From assembly GCF_000376445.1 (NCBI RefSeq), contig NZ_AQXI01000003.1, forward strand, positions 299,902 to 363,901: a stretch of DNA of 64,000 bases, in the 5' to 3' direction. Made by a program: the position numbers and the translations under genes. Each line of letters opens with the position of its first letter. Positions within the stretch are counted from its first letter, which is position 1. Below the pieces are notes generated by a model. The model was not told the origin of the DNA. It did no database searches and saw nothing but the letters and a program-made list of their open reading frames with translations. Origin of the DNA: Haladaptatus paucihalophilus DX253. Its GTDB lineage: Archaea; Halobacteriota; Halobacteria; Halobacteriales; Haladaptataceae. Below, piece by piece: positions 25,287 through 34,941 of this stretch.

Positions 25287-25317
25287 ACGTAGCGGTACCA
25301 GTATGCCACCGCTACGT
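25287..25317. terminator. Perfect 10-bp inverted repeat, hairpin downstream of the PGF-CTERM gene
   Basis: Arms ACGTAGCGGT (25287-25296) and ACCGCTACGT (25308-25317) pair perfectly around an 11-nt loop. On the minus strand it lies 38-68 bp after the stop of the surface-protein gene, so an RNA stem at the 3' end is likely. An operator is the alternative. Confidence 0.5.
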
Positions 25318-25354
25318 CATGGTTCGTGGTCATTGCTTTTCAGTCCTCGGAAGT

Positions 25355-26689
25355 CTACGCTCGTCTGCCCCTCCACAACCCCAGAATGACGACCGCGACC
25401 ACCGCTATTGGTACCGTGAACCCCGGTAAGCTCGTGTTGCTCGACGGGGAATCCGCTTCGGGGGTCGATTCCGCTCCCGTCGTGCTCGTTCCCGAGGTAC
25501 TCGTCGTCTCGTCCGCGGACGTATCGTTCGTCGCGCTCGTCATCGACCCCGGTCCGAGTTCCAGCACCCAGCCGTCCTTGGCTTCGGCACCGAACCCGCC
25601 GGTCTGCCCGGCGAGTAGGAAGCCGCCATCGTGTGTTCGTATCGCCGGCCACGGTTTATCCCACGCGTCGCTTCCGTACGCCTTCTCCCACTGGAGCGTC
25701 CCGTCGGCTCCCGTCTTCACAACGTAGCCGTCCGCGCTACCGATTCCGCCGGTGAGCGTCCCGCCGGTGAACAGGTAGCCGCCGTCGTCCGTTCGCATCG
25801 CCGAATCGAGCCAATCGACTTCGCCGCCGCCGAACCGCTTTTCCCACTGTCGTTCGCCGCTCGCGTCGTATCGGAACACCCAGCCGTCGCGCGATTCGCC
25901 GCTCTCGGATTCACCGGCCACGACGATACCGCTCTCGTCGCCGGTCGCCGCCCAGACCGCTTCTCGGTCCGCGCCGCCCAGCGTTCGCTGCCACTGCCGT
26001 TCCCCGTTGTCGCCGACCCGGAGTATCCACGCGTCTTGGCTCCCGCTCTCGACTTCTCCCGCGAGGAGGTATCCGTCCGACGTGGGAACGACAGCTTTGA
26101 AGCGCCCCGTGCTCCCGTCCGGTGTCGCGTACGTCCGCTCCCACGCCTTCGCTCCCGACGTATCGTGTTTTACCAGCCATCCGCCGACGCCGCCGTCACC
26201 TCGCGTCCACCCCGCGAGGACGTACCCGTCGCCGTCCCGTTCGACCCCGTAGAACGCACCCGTTCCCGGCGTCCGTTCGCGTCGCGTCTCCCCGTCCGAA
26301 TCGAGTTCCAGCACCCATCCCATCGGGGTGCCGCCGCGGTCGGTTCGCCCGGCGGCGACGATTCCATCGTCCGTCGTGACCACCGAGTACAGTCGGTCCG
26401 TCCCCGGCCCGGAGAACGTTCGTTCCCACTCCGTATTTCCGTTGCCGTCTATCTTCATCACCCAGCCGTCGATACCGGAGCTATCGCTCTCGGTTTCGCC
26501 CGCGAGGACGTAGCCGCCGTCGTCCGTCCGGGCGATGTCTGCGAAGATGTCGTCGCCTGACCCGCCGTACGTTCGGTTCCATCGCTCGTTCGGTTTCGAA
26601 TCCCCTTGCGGCTCGGCCGTCCCTATCGCCATCGCCCCGACCGCGGAGGCGACGACCAGGGTAAACACGAGAATCGTCGGGCGTCTCAT
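25355..26689 (-). CDS. Secreted beta-propeller-like protein with PGF-CTERM tail
   Basis: 444 residues. A Sec-type N-terminus (ILVFTLVVASAVGAMAIG) is followed by about six repeats of 50-60 residues of the form DDGGYVLAGET...DGWVMKIDGNGNTEWERTFGG, which should build a beta-propeller. A Thr/Ser-rich spacer (TNDTSADETTSTSGTSTTGA) leads to LPGFTVPIAVVAVVIL and a GRRA end, matching the PGF-CTERM sorting signal recognised by archaeosortase A. The protein is thus likely surface-attached with a lipid anchor after cleavage. Ligand or function unknown. Confidence 0.87.
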   Translation of the reverse strand: MRRPTILVFTLVVASAVGAMAIGTAEPQGDSKPNERWNRTYGGSGDDIFADIARTDDGGYVLAGETESDSSGIDGWVMKIDGNGNTEWERTFSGPGTDRLYSVVTTDDGIVAAGRTDRGGTPMGWVLELDSDGETRRERTPGTGAFYGVERDGDGYVLAGWTRGDGGVGGWLVKHDTSGAKAWERTYATPDGSTGRFKAVVPTSDGYLLAGEVESGSQDAWILRVGDNGERQWQRTLGGADREAVWAATGDESGIVVAGESESGESRDGWVFRYDASGERQWEKRFGGGEVDWLDSAMRTDDGGYLFTGGTLTGGIGSADGYVVKTGADGTLQWEKAYGSDAWDKPWPAIRTHDGGFLLAGQTGGFGAEAKDGWVLELGPGSMTSATNDTSADETTSTSGTSTTGAESTPEADSPSSNTSLPGFTVPIAVVAVVILGLWRGRRA

Positions 26690-26824
26690 ATCCGGTTCGT
26701 CGGGAGTACGCCAGTTTGTTATGCTTCTCCTGCGTTCGAATCAAGGGCCGTCTGTTCGTCGGTTGTCGTCCCCTGTTCCGCCGGAATCCGAACACCTTCG
26801 TCGGTGGACCGTTTCCGGAACGGC

Positions 26825-27238
26825 ATGGTTCGAACCGCGATATATTTCGCACTCGTCGGTATGTTCGCGTGGGGCGTCTGGGCGCTGTTTGCCGATTACG
26901 CCACTCGAACGCTCGCGCCCGAAGTGGCGATGGCCATCTCCTACACCGTCGGCGTCGGCGTCGCAATCGCGTACATCGCCACTCAAGCCGGTCCCGTGTC
27001 GTTCTCCGAGTCGGGCGTCGCCTTCGCCGTCGCTGGCGGTCTGTTCTCCGGAATCGGTTCCATCAGCTACTACGTCGCGCTGCAACGCGGCAATACCGCC
27101 GTTGCGACGACCGTGACCGCCCTCTACTTCGTCGTCGCCGCGGTTCTCGGCGCGGTGTTCCTCGGCGAATCGGTCGATATTCGGGACGTGGCAGGTGTCG
27201 GGTTGGCCGTCGGCGCGGTCGTCCTCTTGGCGACCTGA
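26825..27238 (+). CDS. Single-domain EamA/DMT-type transporter-like protein
   Basis: 137 residues from the ATG at 26825 (MVRTAIYFALVGMFAWGVWALF); the upstream extension is not convincing. One EamA unit of about five membrane helices, half the size of usual DMT exporters, with GNTAVATTVTALYFVVAAVLG AVFLGE as the typical final helices. It may dimerise like EmrE-size proteins. Divergent from the PGF-CTERM gene, convergent with PhoX. Substrate unknown. Confidence 0.83.
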   Translation: MVRTAIYFALVGMFAWGVWALFADYATRTLAPEVAMAISYTVGVGVAIAYIATQAGPVSFSESGVAFAVAGGLFSGIGSISYYVALQRGNTAVATTVTALYFVVAAVLGAVFLGESVDIRDVAGVGLAVGAVVLLAT

Positions 27239-27361
27239 GCGTGCTCGCGGCAGAAGTATATCCCGATTCGCTATATCCATCCATCTCGTGGTTCGTCGGC
27301 CACGCTTCGGATGTTCGTCGGCGTCCCGAGAAAAAGTCGCGTTTGCGGCGGCTCGCTCGGC

Positions 27362-29146
27362 TCAGCAGCCGTCGTCTTTCTCGTCGTCCTCGTCGCCCCG
27401 CCAGCCGTCTTTGCCCTCGTTTTCGTCCGTGTCGTCGTTCTCGTCGTCGCGTCCGTTCCAGTCGCGCTTTCCGGGGGAGAACAGCCAGAGGACGTTGTTC
27501 TCGTGGTCGCCGTCCTCGCCGACGAGCACGCGGCCGTCTTCAAGCGTAAAGATGTTGTCGGGATTTGCGAGCGTGTTCACGAGCATACCGTTCGCGTCCG
27601 TGCCGTCCGCGCCGGGGGCGACGACGTTCGCCTCCGGACCGCCGACCAGCGACGGTTCGATGCGGCGGATGTCGTAGTTCCCGGTCAGCCGCGCGGTGTA
27701 GACGGCTCCGTACCCGTCACCTTGGAGCATCATGTCGCCGTCCACGTCGCTCATCGTGTCGCGGACGTTCGAACAGGCGATGTTGATGAAGTCGCCCGGC
27801 GTGGCGTCGCTCGGAGCGCTGACGCCTTCGAGCTTCTGCCACTCGTTCGTCGCGCCGACCGCGGCGGCGGCCTTTCGGGTTTCGAGGAACGCTACCCGGT
27901 CGTCCTCGGCATTGCCGTTCGCCCACGCTCGAATCTCGTGGTCGGTGATGTAGTTCGCCTCGTACCCGTCCGCGGCCGGGTCTTGGCCGTCGTACTCGCT
28001 TATCCACGACTCGATTTCGTCCTCCGTCGCGTGCGCCAGTTCGACCCACTCCACGTCGAACCCGGCTTCGGTCACGTCGTCCGTCGCGTCCTGCTCCAAT
28101 TTCGCGGCGAAGAGCGTCCCGGCGCTCAAGTCGCCCGCCTCGTTGGCGACGAACTTGTAGAGGACGCCGCCCCCGTAGTCGTCGGTGAGGTAGACAGTTC
28201 GCTCGTCGGCCATCACTTCGCCGACCTCGTGGGACGCGCGGCCCAGCGCGAACCGTTTCGTCGGCGTCGCGTCACCGGCCGGATCCTCTACTTCCACGAT
28301 GTAGCCGTAGCGGTAGGCGTTGCCGAAGTAGCCGAGGTACTCCTCGAACGTCTTCTCGGCGTTGCCGTACGTTTTCTCGTCGCTTTCGAACCACGCCTTT
28401 GCGTCCGGTTCGTACTCCTCGCTGGACAGCGGCGTATTCCACGGGCTGAGCGACCCGTTGCAGTTGTTCCACGTTCCTTCCATCTGGCGTACGTCGAGGT
28501 TTTCGATGCTGTCCGAATCGACGCTCCACTCCGCGGCATCGTCCTCGCGGCTGATGAACAGCCGCGAAATCATGCCGGGTTGGGCTTCCCAGTTCGTGAA
28601 GAGGTAGCCCTCGTTTTCGCCAGTCGGCACGAACGCGTTCATGTCGGATTTGGCTTCGTCCGAGATAGGGTTCCCGTCGGCGTCGTTCGGCACGCCGAGC
28701 AGGTCGCCGTTTCCGAGCTTTTGTGCGCCCGTCGCCAGCACTTGGTGCTCGCCGACGGCCGTCCGAGTCGTGCGTTTTTCGGCGTCGGTCGTCGGAACCG
28801 AGAGGTTCGGGACGTCCATCGGAACTTCCGCCCCGTCGATGCCGACGACGGCACCGACGACGCTCGCGTCGTACGGTGCCGGGTTGTCTTCGTTCGGGTG
28901 CTGGACGTTCAGGAACAGCTCTCCGCCGGGTGCGACGCGGAGGCCAGTGACTTCCGCTCCGAGCGGGACGGTGGCGAACCGCGTCAGGGATGGCTCGTTC
29001 GGGTTGCTATGGTCGCCATCCGTTTTCGTCTCCTCGGTGGTCTCGTTACTATCGTCGTTTTTCTCGGCGACCGCGATGCCGGTCGTCGAGAGTGCCGTCA
29101 GACCGAGGAGGCCGAGCGTTTTCCGCCGGGAGTATGTTTCTGGCAT
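27362..29146 (-). CDS. phoX: PhoX-type alkaline phosphatase/phytase-like (DUF839)
   Basis: 594 residues. A Tat signal peptide (SRRKTLGLLGL, twin Arg at 7-8) means export of the folded protein. PhoX family motifs include GTWNNCNGSLSPWNT (about 220-235), YLTDDYGGGVLYKFV and EDGRVLVGEDGD. PhoX enzymes are secreted Ca/Fe phosphomonoesterases used for phosphate scavenging. An Asp/Asn/Glu-rich tail (about 560-594) ends in Cys and has no sorting signal. Identification as a phosphatase rests on family membership. Confidence 0.85.
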   Translation of the reverse strand: MPETYSRRKTLGLLGLTALSTTGIAVAEKNDDSNETTEETKTDGDHSNPNEPSLTRFATVPLGAEVTGLRVAPGGELFLNVQHPNEDNPAPYDASVVGAVVGIDGAEVPMDVPNLSVPTTDAEKRTTRTAVGEHQVLATGAQKLGNGDLLGVPNDADGNPISDEAKSDMNAFVPTGENEGYLFTNWEAQPGMISRLFISREDDAAEWSVDSDSIENLDVRQMEGTWNNCNGSLSPWNTPLSSEEYEPDAKAWFESDEKTYGNAEKTFEEYLGYFGNAYRYGYIVEVEDPAGDATPTKRFALGRASHEVGEVMADERTVYLTDDYGGGVLYKFVANEAGDLSAGTLFAAKLEQDATDDVTEAGFDVEWVELAHATEDEIESWISEYDGQDPAADGYEANYITDHEIRAWANGNAEDDRVAFLETRKAAAAVGATNEWQKLEGVSAPSDATPGDFINIACSNVRDTMSDVDGDMMLQGDGYGAVYTARLTGNYDIRRIEPSLVGGPEANVVAPGADGTDANGMLVNTLANPDNIFTLEDGRVLVGEDGDHENNVLWLFSPGKRDWNGRDDENDDTDENEGKDGWRGDEDDEKDDGC

Positions 29147-29466
29147 ACGGTCGCTTGATTCGACAAACCGATAATCAATGTGTATATGTTGATACTAATG
29201 GGGTACATAGCGGCCGTGTACCGAATATAGAATATATTTGCTCGAAACTATCCGATAACTGTCTCACCCGACGCGTGTCCGACTGCATTCGATTTCGACG
29301 TCTATTTACGTCTTTTCCGTTCAGGTTGTTCTCCAGATAATTCGCCTTCGATGTGCGTTCTCTTCCCGTCGTTTGTCGTGAGACTGACACCGAGTTCGAT
29401 GCCGGAACGCCGCCCCGACGGGACCACCACTAAGTTGATAATCGCGCTCGTCCGATATGCGCCCGA
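29147..29466. other. Divergent intergenic region of phoX and dedA-like genes
   Basis: About 320 bp with no gene. AT-rich near the phoX start; CATATACAC on the minus strand near 29180 is a TATA candidate. An inverted repeat GGTACA/TGTACC lies at 29202-29222. Confidence 0.6.
29202..29222. promoter_or_regulatory. Inverted repeat upstream of phoX, possible operator
   Basis: GGTACA (29202-29207) and TGTACC (29217-29222) form a palindrome with a 9-nt spacer, about 60 bp before the phoX ATG, just upstream of its TATA candidate. Placement suggests a regulator site, perhaps for phosphate control. Confidence 0.4.
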
Positions 29467-30417
29467 ATGTTCGACTGGGTGACGCACGCCGTCCTGTCGT
29501 TCGTCTCCGACTACGGCTATTTCGCCGTGTTCGTGTACATGGCGCTCGAAACGGCGTTCATCCTTCACTTCGCGCCCAGCGAACTCGTCGTCCCGTTCGC
29601 GGCCAGCCAACTCGTTCACGACCCGCTCTCGTTCGGCATCTTCGTCCTCGACGCGACGGTCGGTGCCACCGTCGGGAGCGTCCTCGCGTACTTCGTTCTC
29701 GGAAAGAACAGCGAATACGTTCTGGGTCGGTACGGACACCTCGTTCACGTCACCGAGGACGACATCCATCGGGGCCGCCGGTGGTTCCAGCGCTGGGGCG
29801 AGAGTTCGGTTCTCTGGGGGCGGATGGTGCCGCTGATGCGCGCCGTCATCTCGATTCCCGCCGGAATCGCGGAGATGGACCTCCGGAAGTTCGTCACGTA
29901 TTCCGCGAGCGGCGCGTTCGTCTTCAACCTCCTGCTCACGTTTCTGGTCTACAGCGGCGCGGGCGAAACGTCGCCGCTCGGCATATTGCTCGGCGCGCTG
30001 TCTGCCGAGGTCGCGGAGACGCTCACCTACGCACAGCTACATCCGCGGGTCGTCGTCGTTCTCGGCGGTCTCGCCGCCGTCGCGCTCGGTTCGCTCTGGC
30101 TTTCCCGGAATTACATCCGTCAGAACCCGGCCGTCTCCCAGCGCATCATCCTCCGCGTCCTGTGGGCCGGTGGCACCCTCGTCGGGTCGCTGTTCCTGCT
30201 CGGCGCGGTGGTGACGCCGCTCCAGTCGTTCCGCACCGCCACGAACATCTGGGACGACCCGCTCTTTTTCACTCGGTTCGGGTTGTCGCCGCAGCTCGCA
30301 CTCCTGCTGACCGGCGTGGCGTTCTGCGCCGGCGCACTCGCCGTGTTCGAACTCGGAAAACGAGTTCCCGTCGCCGAACTTGCCCGACGTTTTAGGGTCG
30401 AGCGGCTCTCGTGGTGA
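29467..30417 (+). CDS. DedA/VTT-family membrane protein
   Basis: 316 residues with a VTT/SNARE-associated (DedA) core (about 10-185): YMALETAFILHFAPSELVVPFAA, GSVLAYFVLGKNSEYVLGRYG, and FQRWGESSVLWGRMVPLMRAVISIPAGIAEM, the last containing the family GR-x-x-P-x-x-R motif. Beyond the core it adds about 130 residues with three further membrane helices (roughly 195-300). DedA proteins help recycle lipid carriers or flip lipids. Here the extra helices are unusual. Confidence 0.85.
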   Translation: MFDWVTHAVLSFVSDYGYFAVFVYMALETAFILHFAPSELVVPFAASQLVHDPLSFGIFVLDATVGATVGSVLAYFVLGKNSEYVLGRYGHLVHVTEDDIHRGRRWFQRWGESSVLWGRMVPLMRAVISIPAGIAEMDLRKFVTYSASGAFVFNLLLTFLVYSGAGETSPLGILLGALSAEVAETLTYAQLHPRVVVVLGGLAAVALGSLWLSRNYIRQNPAVSQRIILRVLWAGGTLVGSLFLLGAVVTPLQSFRTATNIWDDPLFFTRFGLSPQLALLLTGVAFCAGALAVFELGKRVPVAELARRFRVERLSW

Positions 30418-30586
30418 CGACTCACCGCACGGCGTCGCCGACGATATAATCGAATTCGGATTATACCGTCTCGAAAACTTTTCGACCTCTTCGCCGCAAC
30501 CGTCGTTCATTGACACGAAATCGTAGCCACCCGCCGCCTCGTCCGGCCCGTGCTTTCGCCCATCCGCCCGCGGAGGAATCCCACCG

Positions 30587-31813
30587 ATGACCGCACGGTC
30601 GGCCGACGTAATCGTCGTCGGTGCCGGACCCGCGGGGTGCGTCGTCAGCTACCTGCTCGCCAGAAGCGGTGTAGAGACGGTTCTCATCGAACGCCAGCGT
30701 ACGCTGGACCGCGAGTTCCGCGGCTACGGTTTTCGCCCGCCGATTCCGCGACTCTTCGACGAGATGGACCTCCTCGCGGATGTCGAAGACCTCCCCCACG
30801 AAACCATCTCCCGCGGGACGGTCGTCGCCTACGGCAAGTCGTACCCGGTGTTCGATTTCGACGACCGGCGCGTCCTCCTGCTCAAGCAACCGCCGCTGCT
30901 CCGACTCCTCATCGAACGCGCTCGGGAGTTCGAAACGTTCACGTTCCACTCCGGGACCTCGTTCGACGGATTCCGCCGCGAGGACGGCGCTGTCGCGGGC
31001 ATCACGGCCACGTCTCGCCCGGACGGCGAGACGCACGACTTCCGTAGCCGACTCGTCATCGGGGCCGACGGTCGGTTTTCGACGACTCGACGGGCCGCCG
31101 GAATCGACGCGGGGATGGACGAGTCCGGGACGGAAGTCGTCTGGTTCAGGCTCCCACGCGCGGCGGCGGATTTCACGACGCACATTCGCATCGAGGACGA
31201 CGGGGTGTTAGTGTACTCCCCGCTCTCCGAACGCGAATCCCAGTACGGACTGCTCGTGCCCGAGGGTCGCTATCCCGCGATACGCGACCGCGGCATCGCC
31301 CGCTTTCGGGAGACCGTCGCGGGAATCGAACCCGCCATCGCGGACAGCGTGGAATCGAACCTGACGTCCTTCGACCAGTGTTCGCTGTTGTCGGTCCGTT
31401 CCGGACTCGCGGAGCGGTGGACCGACGACGGTCTGCTCCTCATCGGCGACGCCGCGCACGTCGCGTCACCCATCGGTGCCGAGGGGAACAACCTCGCCAT
31501 TCAGGACGCCGTGGAGACACATCGCCTGCTGACCCCCGTGTTGGCTCGCGGCGACGGTCCGATTTCGAACGCCACCCTCCGGCGGGTCGAGGGGAACCGC
31601 CGCCCCGCCGTCGAGCGGACGATACGAGGACAGCGGTCGCGCGGACGCGGCCTGTCCTCGCTCCTCTCGTCGCGCGACCGTCTCCCGGACCCGCTCGAAC
31701 CGCACCTGTTGCGGGGCGCTGCGGCCCTTATGAGCCTGTTGGCGCGGCTTCCGAACCGCTCGGGGACGGACGACCCGGAACCGTCGGTTGACCGGTCGCT
31801 GTTCGCGGACTGA
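30587..31813 (+). CDS. FAD-dependent monooxygenase/geranylgeranyl-reductase-like oxidoreductase
   Basis: 408 residues. FAD motifs: ADVIVVGAGPAGCVVSYLLARSG (N-terminal Rossmann), SRLVIGADGRFS, and LLLIGDAAHVASPIGAEGNNLAIQDA (GD motif). This is the PHBH/FAD monooxygenase fold, shared by hydroxylases and prenyl reductases. The C-terminus has no clear specificity domain. A stand-alone gene between the DedA and large sensor genes; substrate unknown. Confidence 0.87.
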   Translation: MTARSADVIVVGAGPAGCVVSYLLARSGVETVLIERQRTLDREFRGYGFRPPIPRLFDEMDLLADVEDLPHETISRGTVVAYGKSYPVFDFDDRRVLLLKQPPLLRLLIERAREFETFTFHSGTSFDGFRREDGAVAGITATSRPDGETHDFRSRLVIGADGRFSTTRRAAGIDAGMDESGTEVVWFRLPRAAADFTTHIRIEDDGVLVYSPLSERESQYGLLVPEGRYPAIRDRGIARFRETVAGIEPAIADSVESNLTSFDQCSLLSVRSGLAERWTDDGLLLIGDAAHVASPIGAEGNNLAIQDAVETHRLLTPVLARGDGPISNATLRRVEGNRRPAVERTIRGQRSRGRGLSSLLSSRDRLPDPLEPHLLRGAAALMSLLARLPNRSGTDDPEPSVDRSLFAD

Positions 31814-31928
31814 TCAGGTACCGGCGTGACACCTCGACCTCTCCCGCGCCGGTTCGTGCGCCGACCTCTGTCGTCCCCCGATTCGGAGACCGACGCGATT
31901 TAACCGCTGCTCGCCTCACCTCCCGACG

Positions 31929-34802
31929 ATGGAACCGACACCACGTTCCGCCGACCCGCCCGCGGGACCGATTTCGGTGCTCGTGGTCGGCGACCCGAAC
32001 TGGCGAACGCCGCTCGTCGCCGACCTCTCCGCGGCCGACGAAACCCTCGTCACGACCGCCGCTCGCGGCCACGACGGATACGAGTGGCTGACGGCACAGC
32101 CCGGCGAAGTCGATTGTATCGTCTGTTCGCTCGACTTGGCGGACATGTCCGGCGTTCGTTTTCTGGAGGTCGTTCGCGCCGCCTATCCCGACCTTCCGGT
32201 GGTCCTCCTCGCCTCCGACGGCGACGAGGCGACGGCCAGCAGGGCCGTCGCCGCCGACGTCACGGAGTACGTCCCCGTAGACGACCGGCCGTCGCTCACC
32301 GACGACCTCCTCCGGCGCGTTCGGCGGGCGGCCGTCCGGTATCGGACGGCCCGCGCTCGCCGCCGCCGGGCGCGGCAGTTCGACGCGCTGTTCGACGACC
32401 CGCGGACGTTCATGTGGGTCCTCGACTCGAGCGGGGTGATTCGACGGACGAACCGCACCGCCCTCGACTTCCTCGACGCTCCGGCGACGTCGGTCGTCGA
32501 TGCGTCGTTCGCCGACTCGCCGTGGTGGGAGCGGTCGGAGACGACGCCGGACGAGATACGGGACGCCCTCCGAACCGCGAGGAACGGCTCCGTGACGCGG
32601 TTCGAGACGGCGTTCAGCGCCCCCGACGGCCGCGTCGAACTCGACGTTTCGTTCCGCCCGGTGACCGACCGAGACGGAGCCATCGTCAGCGTCGTCGTCG
32701 AGGCGCTCGACGTGAGCGAACGCGCCAACCTCGAACGGGAACTCCGCGAGTCGGAGGAACTTCACCGCGTCACCCTCAACAACATGACCGATACCGTCCT
32801 CGTCACGGACGATTCGGGCGAGTTCACCTACATCTGCCCGAACGTCCACTACATCTTCGGCTACTCGGTCGAGGAGATTCGGGACCTCGAACGCATCGAC
32901 GCGCTCCTCGGCGACGACCTGTTCGACCGGGAAACGCTCGATTCCCAGGGGCTCCTCACGAACATCGAGTGCACCGCGACCGACAGGGCGGGGCGGGAAC
33001 ACACGCTCCTCGTCAACGTGAAGCGAGTCTCGATTCAAGGCGGAACGACGCTCTACAGTTGCCGCGACATCACTAAACGGAAGGACCGCGAGCGGGCGCT
33101 GACCGCGCTTCACCGCACGAGCCGCGACCTCCTCTACGCGGAGACGACGCCGGAGATCGCTTCGCTCGTCATCGACGACGTGACCGACATCTTCGACGTG
33201 GACGAGTGTGCCGTGTACCTCTTCGACACCGACGCGAACGAACTGTGGCCCGCCGCGGCCACGGACGCCATCGAGTCGCTCTCGGGGCCGCTCCCGACGG
33301 TTCGGCTCGACGAGTCGAGCGCGCTCGGTCGGGCGTTCGTGGACCGGACGACGCTCACGTTCGACGACGTGACCGAATCCGACGCGTTCCCCGTGACGGC
33401 CGTCGAACGGCGGAGCGGGCTGTTCATCCCGCTCTCGGACCACGGCGTCTTCGTCGCGGCCGACGAACGCGGCACGCTGGACGAGGTAACGAGGGAGATA
33501 ATCGACCTCCTCGCGGCGACCGTCGAGGCGGCGCTCGACCGCATCGAGCGCGAGGACGAACTCCGCGAACGCGACCGCGAACTCCAGCGGCGCAATCGCC
33601 AACTCTCCCGGTTGAACCGGACGAACGAGATAATCCGCGAAATCGACCGCGCCCTCGTTCGGGCCGATTCGCGCGAGGAAATCGAAGCCGAGGTCTGTGA
33701 ACTGCTGACCGCGAGCGACCGGTTCGAGTTCGCGTGGGTCGGCGACACCGACCCCGGGACGGGTGACCTCGAACCCCGGTCGTGGGCGGGCGACGACCGA
33801 GGCTATCTCGACGCCGCCGACTTCACCGCCCGGGGCGACCCCGCGGGTCGAACGGCGGCCGCCGATTCCGTCACCGTCGTTCCGAACGTGGCGGACGATT
33901 TGCAGGACACGTCGTGGCGTCGAGAGGCCATCTCCCGGGGGTTCCAGTCGATACTTTCCGTTCCGTTGACCCACGGCGACGTCGCCTACGGGACGCTCTC
34001 CGTGTACGCCGGTCGCCCGAACGCGTTCGACGACCGGGCGCGGACGGTGCTGTCCGAACTCGGCGAGACCATCGCCTCGGCCATCCAATCCGTCGAGCGA
34101 AAACGGGCGCTCGTGAGCGATACCGTCGTCGAACTCGACTACCGTATCACAGACGAAAACTGCGTCCTTCACGCGCTCTCGCGGCGCGCGGACTGTGCCC
34201 TCGAACTGCGGGGCGGCGTCCGCGAACTCGATTCCGGTGCCCGAATTCTCGTCGCCGTGTCGGGCGGGTCGCCGAGCGAGGTCGCCGCCGCCGCAAACGC
34301 CATCGTGGCGGTCGAGTCCGTTCGCGTCGTTTCGAGCGACGACGAGGGCGGATTGGTCCAGTTGACGCTCACCGCGCCGTTCATCGCCACCAGATTGGCC
34401 GAGTCCGGGGCGACGCTCGAACGCCTCCGCTCCGACGGCGGCGACACGACGGCGACGGTTTTCGTCCCCTCCCCGGTCGCGGTTCGTACCATCGACGACG
34501 TGCTCTCGAACGCGTACCCCTCGTCCGAACTCGTCGCACGGCGGGAGCGAGAGCGGCCGACGGACACCGGGAGCCGGTTCCGCGACGGGTTCCTGTCCGA
34601 CATCACCCATCGACAACTCGAAGTCGTCCAGACGGCCTACTACAGCGGCTACTTCGAATCCCCCCGTGCGAACGACGGCGCGGCCGTCGCCGCCATGCTG
34701 GACATCTCCTCCGCCGCGTTCTATGAACACATGCGGAAAGTGCAGCGGAAACTCCTCGCCGCGGTCTTCGACCGAATTCCGTCCGTCCCGAATGGGGGTT
34801 GA
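31929..34802 (+). CDS. Large multi-domain sensor/regulator with Bat-type HTH output
   Basis: 957 residues. An N-terminal receiver-like domain (15-135) has lost the phospho-acceptor: S67 where Asp is expected, G21 replacing one acidic residue and V117 replacing the Lys. It is followed by two PAS domains (about 145-275 and 285-390), two GAF domains (about 400-540 and 575-695), a Bat-type GAF/HTH-associated domain (about 695-880) and a C-terminal HTH_10 (about 885-950; TAYYSGYFESPRANDGAAVAAMLDIS). Like bacterio-opsin activators it should sense a signal and bind DNA directly. No kinase domain. Regulated targets not visible. Confidence 0.9.
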   Translation: MEPTPRSADPPAGPISVLVVGDPNWRTPLVADLSAADETLVTTAARGHDGYEWLTAQPGEVDCIVCSLDLADMSGVRFLEVVRAAYPDLPVVLLASDGDEATASRAVAADVTEYVPVDDRPSLTDDLLRRVRRAAVRYRTARARRRRARQFDALFDDPRTFMWVLDSSGVIRRTNRTALDFLDAPATSVVDASFADSPWWERSETTPDEIRDALRTARNGSVTRFETAFSAPDGRVELDVSFRPVTDRDGAIVSVVVEALDVSERANLERELRESEELHRVTLNNMTDTVLVTDDSGEFTYICPNVHYIFGYSVEEIRDLERIDALLGDDLFDRETLDSQGLLTNIECTATDRAGREHTLLVNVKRVSIQGGTTLYSCRDITKRKDRERALTALHRTSRDLLYAETTPEIASLVIDDVTDIFDVDECAVYLFDTDANELWPAAATDAIESLSGPLPTVRLDESSALGRAFVDRTTLTFDDVTESDAFPVTAVERRSGLFIPLSDHGVFVAADERGTLDEVTREIIDLLAATVEAALDRIEREDELRERDRELQRRNRQLSRLNRTNEIIREIDRALVRADSREEIEAEVCELLTASDRFEFAWVGDTDPGTGDLEPRSWAGDDRGYLDAADFTARGDPAGRTAAADSVTVVPNVADDLQDTSWRREAISRGFQSILSVPLTHGDVAYGTLSVYAGRPNAFDDRARTVLSELGETIASAIQSVERKRALVSDTVVELDYRITDENCVLHALSRRADCALELRGGVRELDSGARILVAVSGGSPSEVAAAANAIVAVESVRVVSSDDEGGLVQLTLTAPFIATRLAESGATLERLRSDGGDTTATVFVPSPVAVRTIDDVLSNAYPSSELVARRERERPTDTGSRFRDGFLSDITHRQLEVVQTAYYSGYFESPRANDGAAVAAMLDISSAAFYEHMRKVQRKLLAAVFDRIPSVPNGG

Positions 34803-34941
34803 CTATCTAGGCACCCTCTTCCCCAACTGCTTCTTTATCCAACATCCAATTACTTGCACGCGTCGCAAAAATTGCGGTACGTGGCGGCGACCTGTCGGTG
34901 CCAACCGAGCAGCGCGTCGTCGCCGATTGGAGGAATTTCCG

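Noticed and set aside
31728..34730. 1000-codon minus-strand frame antisense to the sensor/regulator gene
   Set aside because: Typical GC-rich shadow frame; composition is Arg/Val/Glu-heavy without domains, while the plus-strand gene has clear domains.
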